From the NCBI GenBank assembly GCA_946539175.1, contig CAMNHH010000061.1:1-12358 (forward strand): a stretch of DNA of 12,358 bases. Direction: 5' to 3'. The position numbers were made by a program, and so were the translations under genes. Below the pieces are notes generated by a model. That model saw nothing but the letters and a program-made list of their open reading frames with translations. It had not been told where the DNA came from and did no database searches. Below are positions 1 through 5,487 of this stretch, one piece after another (the first letter of the stretch is position 1; every line of letters begins with the position of its first letter). The DNA is from an uncultured Clostridia bacterium (GTDB lineage: Bacteria > Bacillota > Clostridia > Oscillospirales > Oscillospiraceae).

Positions 1-931
1 TCGGGTCCAGAGATGAAACGCGGCCCTGTCCCGCCACCAGGGGATCAATTCGCCGCTTTTTGGCGGGAATCTGCCGCCAGGGCCGGCCGTCCTCCGGGGG
101 CAGCTCTGCCCGCCGGGTCCTGTGGAGCCGCCGGAAGGCCTGCCATTCCGGGGCCAGAGGGGAGGCCGCCAGCTTCTCCGTGACGGGGGGCTCCGTTCCC
201 GCAAGGTCGGCGGGGGAGAGGATGCCCAGGTGCAGGGCCTTGGCCAGCAGCTCGCTGAGCCGCTGCATGGCGCAGCGGTCCGCGTCGCAGACGTAGACCT
301 TGGAGCATTCCAATGCCGCCCGGGCAAAGCGGGCCGCTGACGCGGGATCTCCGAAGACCAGCTCCGGCGCGTCCTCCTCGTTGAGACCCACCCGAAGATC
401 GTTATAAAGAACGGCAATCTGATCCCGGCGCAGAAAGCCCCAGCGCAGGGCGTTGCCCAGGCTGTACTCCAGCCGGTCCGCGGAAAGGCGGGGGCTGTCG
501 TTGTCCGCGATGGGGTAACGATGATAGTCCGACACGTCCTCGGCGCGCAATCCGTAAGCCGCCAGGATGGCCTGGATCTCCGGGCTGCCCCGGATCAGCT
601 CCCGGGTGCCGTCCTCCGTGGACTCCTGGGTCAGATGGTCGCCCCGCAGGAAGTCGATCACGTGGGCAAAGGGGGGCGTGGCCACGTCGTGCAGCAGCCC
701 CGCCGCGGCCTGGGCCGGGTCCCGGGTAAAGTGCCAGACGATCAGCCCCACGCCCAGACTGTGCTCCCAGCGGGTGTAGCTGCCGCCGTTGACAAAGCGG
801 GGAAAGGCGGTGTATTCACAGCCACAGTTCATCCCCACCGCCTTCAGCCGCGCCATCTCCGGCGTCTGGGCCAGCTCCGCCAGCAGCGGCGGAAGCTCTG
901 GATGGTAAATACCGATTAATTCGTCGTTCAT
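1..931 (-). CDS. HD-domain phosphohydrolase, C-terminus cut by window edge
   Basis: The first 310 codons of an ORF that starts at ATG 931-929 and stays open to base 1, so the C-terminus is missing. The metal-binding HD set is visible: H57 in 'RWEHSLGV', H81-D82 in 'GLLHDVATPPFAH', and a distal D152 in 'LSADRLEYS'. The PPFAH stretch after HD is typical of the dGTPase/SAMHD1-like branch of the HD superfamily, which hydrolyses nucleotides or other phosphoesters; the substrate here is unknown. The product is probably cytoplasmic, since no signal peptide is seen. A weak GGTGA lies just upstream of the ATG. The gene is separated from the 78-aa gene behind it by 163 bp of repeat-rich DNA, so it may have its own promoter, although none is clear. 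The fold assignment is solid and the exact function is not. Confidence 0.85.
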   Translation of the reverse strand, partial: MNDELIGIYHPELPPLLAELAQTPEMARLKAVGMNCGCEYTAFPRFVNGGSYTRWEHSLGVGLIVWHFTRDPAQAAAGLLHDVATPPFAHVIDFLRGDHLTQESTEDGTRELIRGSPEIQAILAAYGLRAEDVSDYHRYPIADNDSPRLSADRLEYSLGNALRWGFLRRDQIAVLYNDLRVGLNEEDAPELVFGDPASAARFARAALECSKVYVCDADRCAMQRLSELLAKALHLGILSPADLAGTEPPVTEKLAASPLAPEWQAFRRLHRTRRAELPPEDGRPWRQIPAKKRRIDPLVAGQGRVSSLDP

Positions 932-965
932 CCGTTCACCAAATCAGGATTTGTGGCGTTCATTC

Positions 966-995
966 GCAGGGGCTGATGCCCGCATCGGCCCCTGC
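966..995. repeat. GC-rich palindromic hairpin in intergenic DNA
   Basis: The arms GCAGGGGC and GCCCCTGC (8 bp, perfect) enclose an inner GATG/CATC stem, with one T/G position between them and a CCCG loop. Transcribed from the + strand it would be one 13-bp stem with a U-G wobble; from the - strand there is a C-A mismatch. No U-tract follows on either side, so it is a poor intrinsic terminator. Similar GGGGC/GCCCC palindromes are, as I recall, common dispersed intergenic repeats in Oscillospiraceae; this is a recollection, not a search result. Confidence 0.6.
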
Positions 996-1019
996 GGGCT
1001 TCGTGATGATTCAAATCTC

Positions 1020-1043
1020 TTTTTCAAATGGCAAATTGAAAAA
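1020..1043. repeat. AT-rich inverted repeat
   Basis: The arms TTTTTCAA and TTGAAAAA (8 bp, perfect) are separated by an 8-nt spacer. The repeat lies between the end of the 78-aa gene and the HD-domain gene, next to a GC-rich palindrome and a short tandem repeat. It could act as a weak terminator of the truA gene set, because T-runs lie on both outer sides, or it may be part of a dispersed intergenic element. Confidence 0.5.
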
Positions 1044-1055
1044 CGCCTCAAATGT

Positions 1056-1076
1056 TCAATTCTCAATTCTCAATTC
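1056..1076. repeat. Three perfect tandem copies of the 7-mer TCAATTC
   Basis: Units at 1056-1062, 1063-1069 and 1070-1076 are identical. They begin 18 bp before the stop codon of the 78-aa gene, in non-coding DNA. No function is evident. Such a tract is a likely slippage site or the edge of an intergenic repeat element. Confidence 0.75.
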
Positions 1077-1094
1077 GATCAATCCCGACGTCCT

Positions 1095-1331
1095 TCAATC
1101 TCCGCTCAGCATTTGCCGGACTTCCTTCAAAAAGGCCACGTCCTCCGCCGTAAGGCGGGCGTTGCCGTGGAGGGATTGGCCCTTGGCGTCGGTGACGGTG
1201 AGATCCATAACGGCGCCTTCCTCCACGTAGTGGTCCGTGATGTAGGCCAAATAGCGCATAAACTTCGGGTGCCGATCCAGAAAGGCGCTGTACTGTTTCT
1301 TGAGCTGCAGCAGCTTGGCGGGGTTTTTCAT
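1095..1331 (-). CDS. Orphan 78-aa protein, coupled to the ArsC-like gene
   Basis: A small soluble protein beginning MKNPAKLLQLKKQ and ending FLKEVRQMLSGD, with no cysteine, no signal peptide and no membrane segment. I do not recognise the family. The chosen ATG (1331-1329) overlaps the stop of the ArsC-like gene as ATGA, and a GGAGG sits 10 nt upstream, inside that gene's last codons. An in-frame ATG at 1349 has no good site, so I reject the longer form. Predicted content is a helical N-terminus (LLQLKKQYSAFL), a short middle strand region (AVMDLTVTDAKG) and a C-terminal helix. The overlap implies translation coupled to the upstream gene, which makes it the last member of the truA set. No function can be named. 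Confidence 0.8.
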   Translation of the reverse strand: MKNPAKLLQLKKQYSAFLDRHPKFMRYLAYITDHYVEEGAVMDLTVTDAKGQSLHGNARLTAEDVAFLKEVRQMLSGD

Positions 1332-1681
1332 TTGTCCGATTCCTCCCATTGCTTCCAGGTCTCCGGGGCGTAGCCCACGGTGGCCTTTTTTCCGTTGCGG
1401 ACCACCGGCAGGCGGATCAGGTCCTGGTTTTCATAGACCTTGTCCTCCCTGGCGGTCTCGCTGCCCAGATAGCGGAGCAGATCCAGCTCCGGGCTTTTGG
1501 CTTCCCAGTCCACCAGCTTGTCCACGCCGCCGACGGCCCGCAGCACCGAATCAAATTCCTTGCCGGACAGGCCGTAGCGCTTCATGTCGATGAACTGATA
1601 TTTGATCCGGCGCTCCTTGAACCAGCGCTCCGCCTTCTTGGTGTCAAAGCTCTTGGCGCTGCCGAAAATCTGAACGTTCAC
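1328..1681 (-). CDS. ArsC/Spx-like thioredoxin-fold protein without cysteine
   Basis: 117 aa, the usual length for the ArsC/YffB/Spx family. The N-terminus 'VQIFGSAKSFDTKKAERWFKE' and the C-terminal 'LIRLPVVRNGKKATVGY' (the cis-Pro and 'VRNGKK' signature) place it clearly. Members normally carry a redox cysteine in the first loop, as CxxC in Spx or a single Cys in ArsC/YffB. Here the position is Ser11 (codon AGC, one base from TGC) and the protein has no cysteine at all, so it cannot be a classical thiol arsenate reductase. It may be a binding or regulatory relative. The start is GTG at 1681-1679, overlapping the truA stop as GTGA; a GGAG lies 8 nt upstream. Its own stop overlaps the next gene's ATG. 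Family is sure, activity is not. Confidence 0.9.
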   Translation of the reverse strand: MNVQIFGSAKSFDTKKAERWFKERRIKYQFIDMKRYGLSGKEFDSVLRAVGGVDKLVDWEAKSPELDLLRYLGSETAREDKVYENQDLIRLPVVRNGKKATVGYAPETWKQWEESDK

Positions 1682-2442
1682 AGGCTCTGCTCCTTTCCTT
1701 CTTCCGTTTCATAGCGTACCTCCATCAGACACAGGCCTTTGGCGGGGACGGTGAAGCCTGCTGCGGCCCTGGGACCGCCGCGCAGCAGCTCCGTCACGGA
1801 CTCCGGCGGCCGGTTCCCCCGGCCCACCTCCAGCAGGGTGCCGGTGAGGATGCGGACCATGTGGTGCAGAAAGCCGTCGGCGGTAAAGTCAAAGTCCAGC
1901 TCGTCTCCGCTGCGGAAGATCGCAATCCGCTTGAGGGTCCGGACCGTGGATTTCTTCGTTTTCACCCCGGAGCAGGCCCGAAAATCATGGCGGCCCTCCA
2001 GAAGCCGGGCCGCCGCCTCCATTCGGGGCAGGGAATAGTCCCCCGGCAGCACGTACAGAAAGCGCCGGGCAAACACGCAGGGGGCCTCCGTGGTCCAGAC
2101 CCGGTAGCGGTAGGTCTTCTCCACCGCGGAGAGCCGGGCGTGGAAGCGGGGCGGGGCATAGCAAAGACGGACCGCCCCCAGGTCCTCCGGCAGCCAGCGG
2201 CGCAGGGCGGCCAGCAGCTCCTCCGGCGGCAGATCCCGCTGGGTGCGGAAGGAGGCGGTCTGCCCCAGGGCGTGGACGCCGGCGTCGGTGCGGCCGCTGC
2301 CCTGGACCTCCACCGGCTCCCCAAAGCAGCGGGACAGCACCGCCTCCAGCTTACCCTGGACGGTCATATCGCTGTCCGGCAGCCGCTGCCATCCCCGGTA
2401 GCGGCTGCCGTCGTATTGTAAAATCAGCTTGTAGTTCGGCAT
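1678..2442 (-). CDS. truA: tRNA pseudouridine(38-40) synthase TruA
   Basis: A 254-aa TruA of normal length. TruA converts uridines 38, 39 and 40 of the tRNA anticodon arm to pseudouridine. The family signature 'GSGRTDAGVHALGQ' is intact, with catalytic Asp53. Typical flanks are 'LILQYDGSRYRGWQ' at the N-terminus, 'RFHARLSAVEKTYRYRV' in the middle, and 'FLHHMVRILTGTLLEVGRG' near the C-terminus. The start is ATG 2442-2440. It has no recognisable Shine-Dalgarno sequence; instead a 6-bp GC hairpin ends 12 nt upstream. The 39-aa gene ends 30 nt upstream and the ArsC-like gene overlaps its stop by 4 nt, so all four are probably one transcript. The call is certain. Confidence 0.98.
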   Translation of the reverse strand: MPNYKLILQYDGSRYRGWQRLPDSDMTVQGKLEAVLSRCFGEPVEVQGSGRTDAGVHALGQTASFRTQRDLPPEELLAALRRWLPEDLGAVRLCYAPPRFHARLSAVEKTYRYRVWTTEAPCVFARRFLYVLPGDYSLPRMEAAARLLEGRHDFRACSGVKTKKSTVRTLKRIAIFRSGDELDFDFTADGFLHHMVRILTGTLLEVGRGNRPPESVTELLRGGPRAAAGFTVPAKGLCLMEVRYETEEGKEQSL

Positions 2443-2454
2443 AGTCTGTAACAG

Positions 2455-2470
2455 CGCGCCGCCGGGCGCG
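2455..2470 (-). other. Short GC hairpin just upstream of truA
   Basis: The arms CGCGCC and GGCGCG (6 bp, perfect) with a 4-nt loop fill most of the 30-nt gap between the 39-aa gene and truA. There is no U-tract, so it is not a standard terminator. It occupies the place where the truA ribosome binding site should be. It could reduce or condition truA translation, or simply be neutral in GC-rich DNA. Confidence 0.5.
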
Positions 2471-2472
2471 GA

Positions 2473-2592
2473 TCATGCGGCCAGCTCCTCCAGGGCCTCG
2501 GAGCGGGTGTCGGCGGAGCAGACGAAATTGCCCTGGGCGTCATAAACCTCGTAATGTCCCCGAACGGGAATGATTTCGTACGCGCTATCCAT
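2473..2592 (-). CDS. 39-aa orphan protein upstream of truA
   Basis: A short ORF that starts at ATG 2592-2590 with an AAAGGA 9 nt upstream and ends in TGA at 2473. It begins MDSAYEIIPVRGHYEVY and ends CSADTRSEALEELAA. The pattern looks like a small beta-hairpin (YEIIPVRGHYEVYDAQGNFVCSAD) followed by a helix (TRSEALEELAA), a shape seen in many unnamed small Firmicutes proteins. There is one cysteine and no membrane segment. A palindromic operator and a plausible -10 lie 35-71 bp upstream, so it probably heads the truA transcript. I do not know its function. The clean ribosome binding site and the compact composition argue that it is real. Confidence 0.7.
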   Translation of the reverse strand: MDSAYEIIPVRGHYEVYDAQGNFVCSADTRSEALEELAA

Positions 2593-2626
2593 AAGCTCAG
2601 ATCCTTTCATTTCAGTTTCTGCGCTT

Positions 2627-2663
2627 ATGATACGAGATTAATTGTCCCATAAACGGGACAATT
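2627..2663 (-). promoter_or_regulatory. Putative operator and -10 for the 39-aa gene and truA
   Basis: A perfect inverted repeat AATTGTCCC/GGGACAATT (2640-2663, 6-nt spacer) is followed on the - strand, 11 nt beyond the GTCCC...GGGAC core, by TATCAT (2632-2627, 5 of 6 to TATAAT). The core reads GTCCCGTTTATGGGAC on the - strand and would cover the -35 position; no good TTGACA-like hexamer is visible. It matches the element at 3635-3667 in 15 of 16 core bases and in exact spacing. It also sits 18 bp after the hydrolase stop, so a weak terminator role is possible, but no U-tract follows. Confidence 0.6.
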
Positions 2664-2680
2664 GGAAGGAGAATACGCCC

Positions 2681-3619
2681 TTAACGCCCCGTGCTTTCAG
2701 GCTGGGGCGCAAGCTTCTCCAGGAAGTCCAGCACGTCGCGAATCAGCTCGTCCCGGTTGATCTCGTTGTGCATCTCATGGCGTCCGCCGGGGTAGAGCTT
2801 GAGCTGCAGATTCCGCATACCGGCGGCCTGGAAGGCCTCGAAGGTCTGCCGGACACCCTTGCCGTTGCCGCCCACCGGGTCCATGTCGCCGCTGACGAAG
2901 AACACCGGCAGTTCCTTGGGCATCTTGTCCAGATTTCGCTTGTTTTCATTCATCAGCATGCCCCCCAGCATTTCCCGGGTCAGACCGATGGAGGCGTCGA
3001 AGCCCAGCAGAGGATCCGCAATGTACTTGTCCACCTCCGCGTCGGATCTGGAGAGCCAGTCCACGGAGGTGCGGGGATTCTCGAAAGCCTTATTATAGCT
3101 GCCGAAGGACAGCTTGGTGACCAGGGGAGAACTGCTGTTCTTGCCCAGCCGCCGCCCCTCGGCGGCGCAGACCGCCCGCCCGGCCTCCAGCACCGCCTTC
3201 GGCATCCAACCGGTGCCGCTGATGACGGCGCCGCTGAGCCCGGCGTCGGGATAGGTATAGAGCAGGGTGCGGGTCATAAAGGAGCCCATGCTGTGACCGT
3301 AGATCACGTAGGGCAGGTCGGGGTATTCCTCCTTGGTCATCTGCATCAGCCGGTAGGTGTCGGAGATGGCGGCCATCCAGCCCCCGGCAATGCAGCCCTG
3401 GGGGATCTGCTCGGAGATGGAGCCGCCGTGGCCCATGTGATCCTCCGCCACCACCAGGAAGCCCCGTTCCGTAAAGGCCTTGGCCAGGCTGTCATAGCGG
3501 GCGGCGTACTCCGCAATGCCATGGACGATCTGAATCACCCCGCGGGGCTTCCCCTCCGGGAGCCACTGACAGCAGTGGATCTTGGTGTTGCTGCGGACAG
3601 GAAAATAGAATTCTTTCAT
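2681..3619 (-). CDS. Alpha/beta hydrolase, monoacylglycerol lipase/lysophospholipase type
   Basis: A 312-aa serine hydrolase of the Hydrolase_4/PldB group, which splits acyl esters such as monoglycerides or lysophospholipids; the actual substrate is not given by sequence. The oxyanion-side motif 'VHGIAEYAARY' is at about 32-41, the nucleophile elbow 'GHSMGS' has Ser110, the acid is probably Asp247 in 'SGDMDPVG', and His281 lies in 'GGRHEMHNE'. There is no signal peptide, so it is cytosolic. I chose ATG 3619-3617 because AAAGGGG lies 6 nt upstream; a longer in-frame start at 3682 runs through the divergent operator and has no such site. It lies between two near-identical palindromic operators, which suggests shared control with its small neighbours. 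Confidence 0.93.
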   Translation of the reverse strand: MKEFYFPVRSNTKIHCCQWLPEGKPRGVIQIVHGIAEYAARYDSLAKAFTERGFLVVAEDHMGHGGSISEQIPQGCIAGGWMAAISDTYRLMQMTKEEYPDLPYVIYGHSMGSFMTRTLLYTYPDAGLSGAVISGTGWMPKAVLEAGRAVCAAEGRRLGKNSSSPLVTKLSFGSYNKAFENPRTSVDWLSRSDAEVDKYIADPLLGFDASIGLTREMLGGMLMNENKRNLDKMPKELPVFFVSGDMDPVGGNGKGVRQTFEAFQAAGMRNLQLKLYPGGRHEMHNEINRDELIRDVLDFLEKLAPQPESTGR

Positions 3620-3634
3620 GGGAAACCCCTTTCT

Positions 3635-3667
3635 GTCCCATTTATGGGACTGTTCGAGTTGTATGAT
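3635..3667 (+). promoter_or_regulatory. Putative operator and -10 in the divergent region
   Basis: The 16-bp palindrome GTCCCATTTATGGGAC (3635-3650, 7-bp arms, 2-nt centre) is followed after 11 nt by TATGAT (3662-3667, 5 of 6 to TATAAT), pointing to the 62-aa gene 33 bp further on. The same palindrome lies 15 bp upstream of the hydrolase ATG on the other strand. A regulator bound here would cover the -35 of the + strand promoter and could block both directions. It is the twin of the element at 2627-2663. The regulator is not encoded in the window. Confidence 0.6.
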
Positions 3668-3700
3668 TCCCTCAGAAAACAAAAAACGGAGGGAAAAACA

Positions 3701-3889
3701 ATGACGAATACCATGACAAAAACAATGCCGATCCGAATGCTGCCGCCCTTGAACCCGGAGGAGCTGAAAGCCCGCCGCCGGGCCCGCCGCAGAAGGGCCG
3801 TGTGGAACACCCTGCTGGAGGCCCTGACCACCATCGGTCTGGGCACCTGCTTCGTCTTCTGCGCGGTCATGGTGCTGTGCGTGCTCTGA
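3701..3889 (+). CDS. 62-aa basic single-pass membrane protein
   Basis: The gene starts at ATG 3701 behind a strong GGAGGG 7 nt upstream and ends with TGA at 3887-3889. The N-terminus is Met/Thr-rich (MTNTMTKTMPIRM). A very basic stretch follows at about 23-32 (KARRRARRRR), then a single hydrophobic helix at about 42-62 that runs to the C-terminus. The positive charges before the helix predict an inside N-terminus. It resembles no family I know; such tail-anchored small proteins are common orphans. It is divergent from the hydrolase across an operator and convergent with coaX (24 bp gap, no clear terminator). It may be co-controlled with the hydrolase. Confidence 0.75.
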   Translation: MTNTMTKTMPIRMLPPLNPEELKARRRARRRRAVWNTLLEALTTIGLGTCFVFCAVMVLCVL

Positions 3890-3913
3890 GCGGGACGCCC
3901 GGCGGAAACCGGC

Positions 3914-4681
3914 TTACTTCTGATTCCTGCGGTAGAGGATATCCAGCCCCTTCAGCAGCAGCTGGTCGTCCACCGCCATCTCCCGCTTGCAGAGGGGGAC
4001 GATGAACTTGGCCAGGCCGCCGGTGGCCACCACCTTCATGGGGCAGCCCAGCTCCGCCTCGATCCGCTCCACCATGCCGTCCAGCATGGAGGCGGTCCCC
4101 AGCAGCAGGCCGGAGCGCATGGAGTCTACGGTGTTGGTGCCTACCACCCGGCGGGGCTGCTCCAGGCTGATGCCGGGGAGCTGGGCTGTGCCGCTGGACA
4201 GGGCGTTGAGGGAGAGCATTACGCCGGGGGCGATGGTGCCGCCCCGGAAGCTCCCGGCCTTGTCAATGACGGAAATGGTGGTGGCGGTGCCCAGGTCAAT
4301 GACGCACAGGGGCGTGCCGTAGGCCTCAATGCCCGCCACAGAGCCCACGATCAGGTCGCTGCCCGCCTGGGCCGGGTTGTCGATCTTGATGTTCAGTCCG
4401 GTTTTCAGACCGGGGCCCACGGTGAAGCAGGGCTTTCCGGTGAGCCGCTCCACGGCATGAACCAGCACCTGCTGCACCATAGGCACCACGGAGGAGATAA
4501 TGCTCCCCTCGATGTCCGCGGGCGTCACATCAAAGAGCTCCAGCATATTTTTCAGCTCGGCGCAGTACTGGTCGCCGGTTTTGATCCGATCCGTGGCCAT
4601 TCTGGCCTCAAACAGGACCTGACTGTCCCGGATGCAGCCCAGAACAATGTTGCTGTTGCCTACGTCAATGGCAAGAATCAT
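3914..4681 (-). CDS. coaX: Type III pantothenate kinase CoaX
   Basis: A 255-aa CoaX of typical length, which phosphorylates pantothenate in the first step of coenzyme A synthesis; type III enzymes use a monovalent cation and are not inhibited by CoA. The ASKHA-fold motifs are present: phosphate loop 'AIDVGNSN' (Asp6), 'AGSDLIVG' with catalytic-base candidate Asp109, 'VIDLGTATT' (128-134), and 'RGGTIAPGV'. I chose ATG 4681-4679, which has GAGG 8 nt upstream, over an in-frame GTG at 4690 that overlaps that site. It begins 10 nt after the phosphoesterase stop, so the two form an operon. The family call is certain. Confidence 0.97.
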   Translation of the reverse strand: MILAIDVGNSNIVLGCIRDSQVLFEARMATDRIKTGDQYCAELKNMLELFDVTPADIEGSIISSVVPMVQQVLVHAVERLTGKPCFTVGPGLKTGLNIKIDNPAQAGSDLIVGSVAGIEAYGTPLCVIDLGTATTISVIDKAGSFRGGTIAPGVMLSLNALSSGTAQLPGISLEQPRRVVGTNTVDSMRSGLLLGTASMLDGMVERIEAELGCPMKVVATGGLAKFIVPLCKREMAVDDQLLLKGLDILYRRNQK

Positions 4682-4691
4682 ATCAAGCACC

Positions 4692-5174
4692 TCAAATTTT
4701 ATAATATCCGATCTCCTGAACGCGACCGGTTTCCAGCAGAATCCTTCCGTAGCTGGGGGGATATCCGTAACCGCAGGAGCCGGGGTTCAGAACGTGGAGG
4801 CACCGGCCTCCGCCCAGCTCCGCCCGCTCGTAATAGGCCTCGTGGGTGTGGCCGAAGAGCAGCAGGTCCGCGTTCTGCTCCCGGGCCGCGTAGATGACCC
4901 GGAGATAGCCGCTCTTGACCCCGTAGGTATGACCGTGACAGAGAAAGAAGCGCAGCCCCAAAAGAGAAAAGCACAGGGTTTTGGGGGTGTCGCTCCAGCC
5001 GTCGCAGTTGCCCCGGACCGTAGCCACCGGCAGGGTGGGAAACTCCCTGCTGATTTGCTCCGCGTCCGAGTCATGATCCCCCAGGTGGAAGACGTAGTCG
5101 GGCTTCTCCCGCGCAAGGACCTGCCGCATCCCGTCCAGCTCCCGGTGGGAGTCTGAAAACACAATGATCTTCAT
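4692..5174 (-). CDS. YfcE/MJ0936-like metallophosphoesterase
   Basis: A 160-aa calcineurin-like phosphoesterase of the small YfcE/YsnB type. The full di-metal set is visible: 'SDSH' (Asp8, His10), 'LGDHDSD' (Asp33), 'RGNCD' (Asn56), 'CHGH' (His80, His82) and 'FGHTH' (His109, His111). Characterised relatives hydrolyse model phosphodiesters; the true substrate is unknown. It is cytosolic. ATG 5174-5172 has AAAGGTG 5 nt upstream. It is the first gene of a two-gene operon with coaX and is driven by a near-consensus sigma-A promoter at 5208-5236 that overlaps the divergent promoter region of the orphan cassette. Confidence 0.95.
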   Translation of the reverse strand: MKIIVFSDSHRELDGMRQVLAREKPDYVFHLGDHDSDAEQISREFPTLPVATVRGNCDGWSDTPKTLCFSLLGLRFFLCHGHTYGVKSGYLRVIYAAREQNADLLLFGHTHEAYYERAELGGGRCLHVLNPGSCGYGYPPSYGRILLETGRVQEIGYYKI

Positions 5175-5180
5175 AGACGC

Positions 5181-5212
5181 ACCTTTCCATTCTTACTTGC
5201 ATATCCTATTAT
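5181..5212 (+). promoter_or_regulatory. Putative promoter of the orphan cassette (sigma-A or sigma-K-like)
   Basis: Two readings overlap. A housekeeping reading is TTTCCA (5184-5189), 17 nt, TATTAT (5207-5212). A sporulation reading is AC (5181-5182), 17 nt, CATATCCTA (5200-5208), which fits the sigma-K consensus AC-N16/17-CATAnnnTA. Both are short, degenerate motifs and could occur by chance. Either would start transcription shortly before the GGAGG at 5228-5232. Confidence 0.35.
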
Positions 5213-5236
5213 AGCAGATAATTCCATAGGAGGCAA
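5208..5236 (-). promoter_or_regulatory. Sigma-A promoter of the phosphoesterase-coaX operon
   Basis: On the - strand, TTGCCT (5236-5231) is followed after 17 nt by a perfect TATAAT (5213-5208). The -10 lies 33 bp upstream of the phosphoesterase ATG. The match is good enough to call a housekeeping promoter. It overlaps the ribosome binding site and leader of the divergent cassette. Confidence 0.8.
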
Positions 5237-5240
5237 GAAA

Positions 5241-5486
5241 ATGCTTGATGCGTCACAAAAATTTTCCAATTCGACCCCGGACCCGGAACAGCTCAGGAGG
5301 CTTTTGAAGGGGCCGGAGGGCCAGGCTCTGCTCCGCCTTCTGCAGGCCGACGGAGGCGCCGGGCTCCGGGCCGCCTCGGCAGCCCTGCGGCAGGGGAACG
5401 TGGAGGGAGTCAAGGCGGCCCTGTCGCCTCTGCTGGAGGGGCGGGAGGCGGAGAGGCTGACCCGCAGCCTGGAGGGGAAGCTGTGA
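5241..5486 (+). CDS. Orphan cassette gene 1: 81-aa helical protein
   Basis: The gene starts at ATG 5241 with GGAGG 8 nt upstream. The sequence after an N-terminal 'MLDASQKFSNST' is almost all predicted helix: 'PEQLRRLLKGPEGQALLRLLQADGG', 'GLRAASAALRQGNVEGVKAALSPLL' and 'EAERLTRSLEGKL' as three amphipathic segments. There is no signal peptide, membrane helix, cysteine or known motif. The stop is 1 nt before the next ATG, so translation is coupled. I recall similar small proteins as unnamed neighbours in Oscillospiraceae genomes but cannot give a family or function. It is the first of three orphans that probably act together. Confidence 0.85.
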   Translation: MLDASQKFSNSTPDPEQLRRLLKGPEGQALLRLLQADGGAGLRAASAALRQGNVEGVKAALSPLLEGREAERLTRSLEGKL

Positions 5487-5487
5487 C

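Noticed and set aside
2640..2663. The palindrome as an intrinsic terminator of the hydrolase gene
   Set aside because: No U-tract follows the stem on the - strand. Its twin at 3635-3650 lies in a divergent promoter region, which favours an operator.
2642..3700. The + strand frame extending upstream of the 62-aa membrane protein (415 codons in total)
   Set aside because: The upstream part is antisense to the hydrolase. The GGAGGG site and ATG at 3701 mark the true start.
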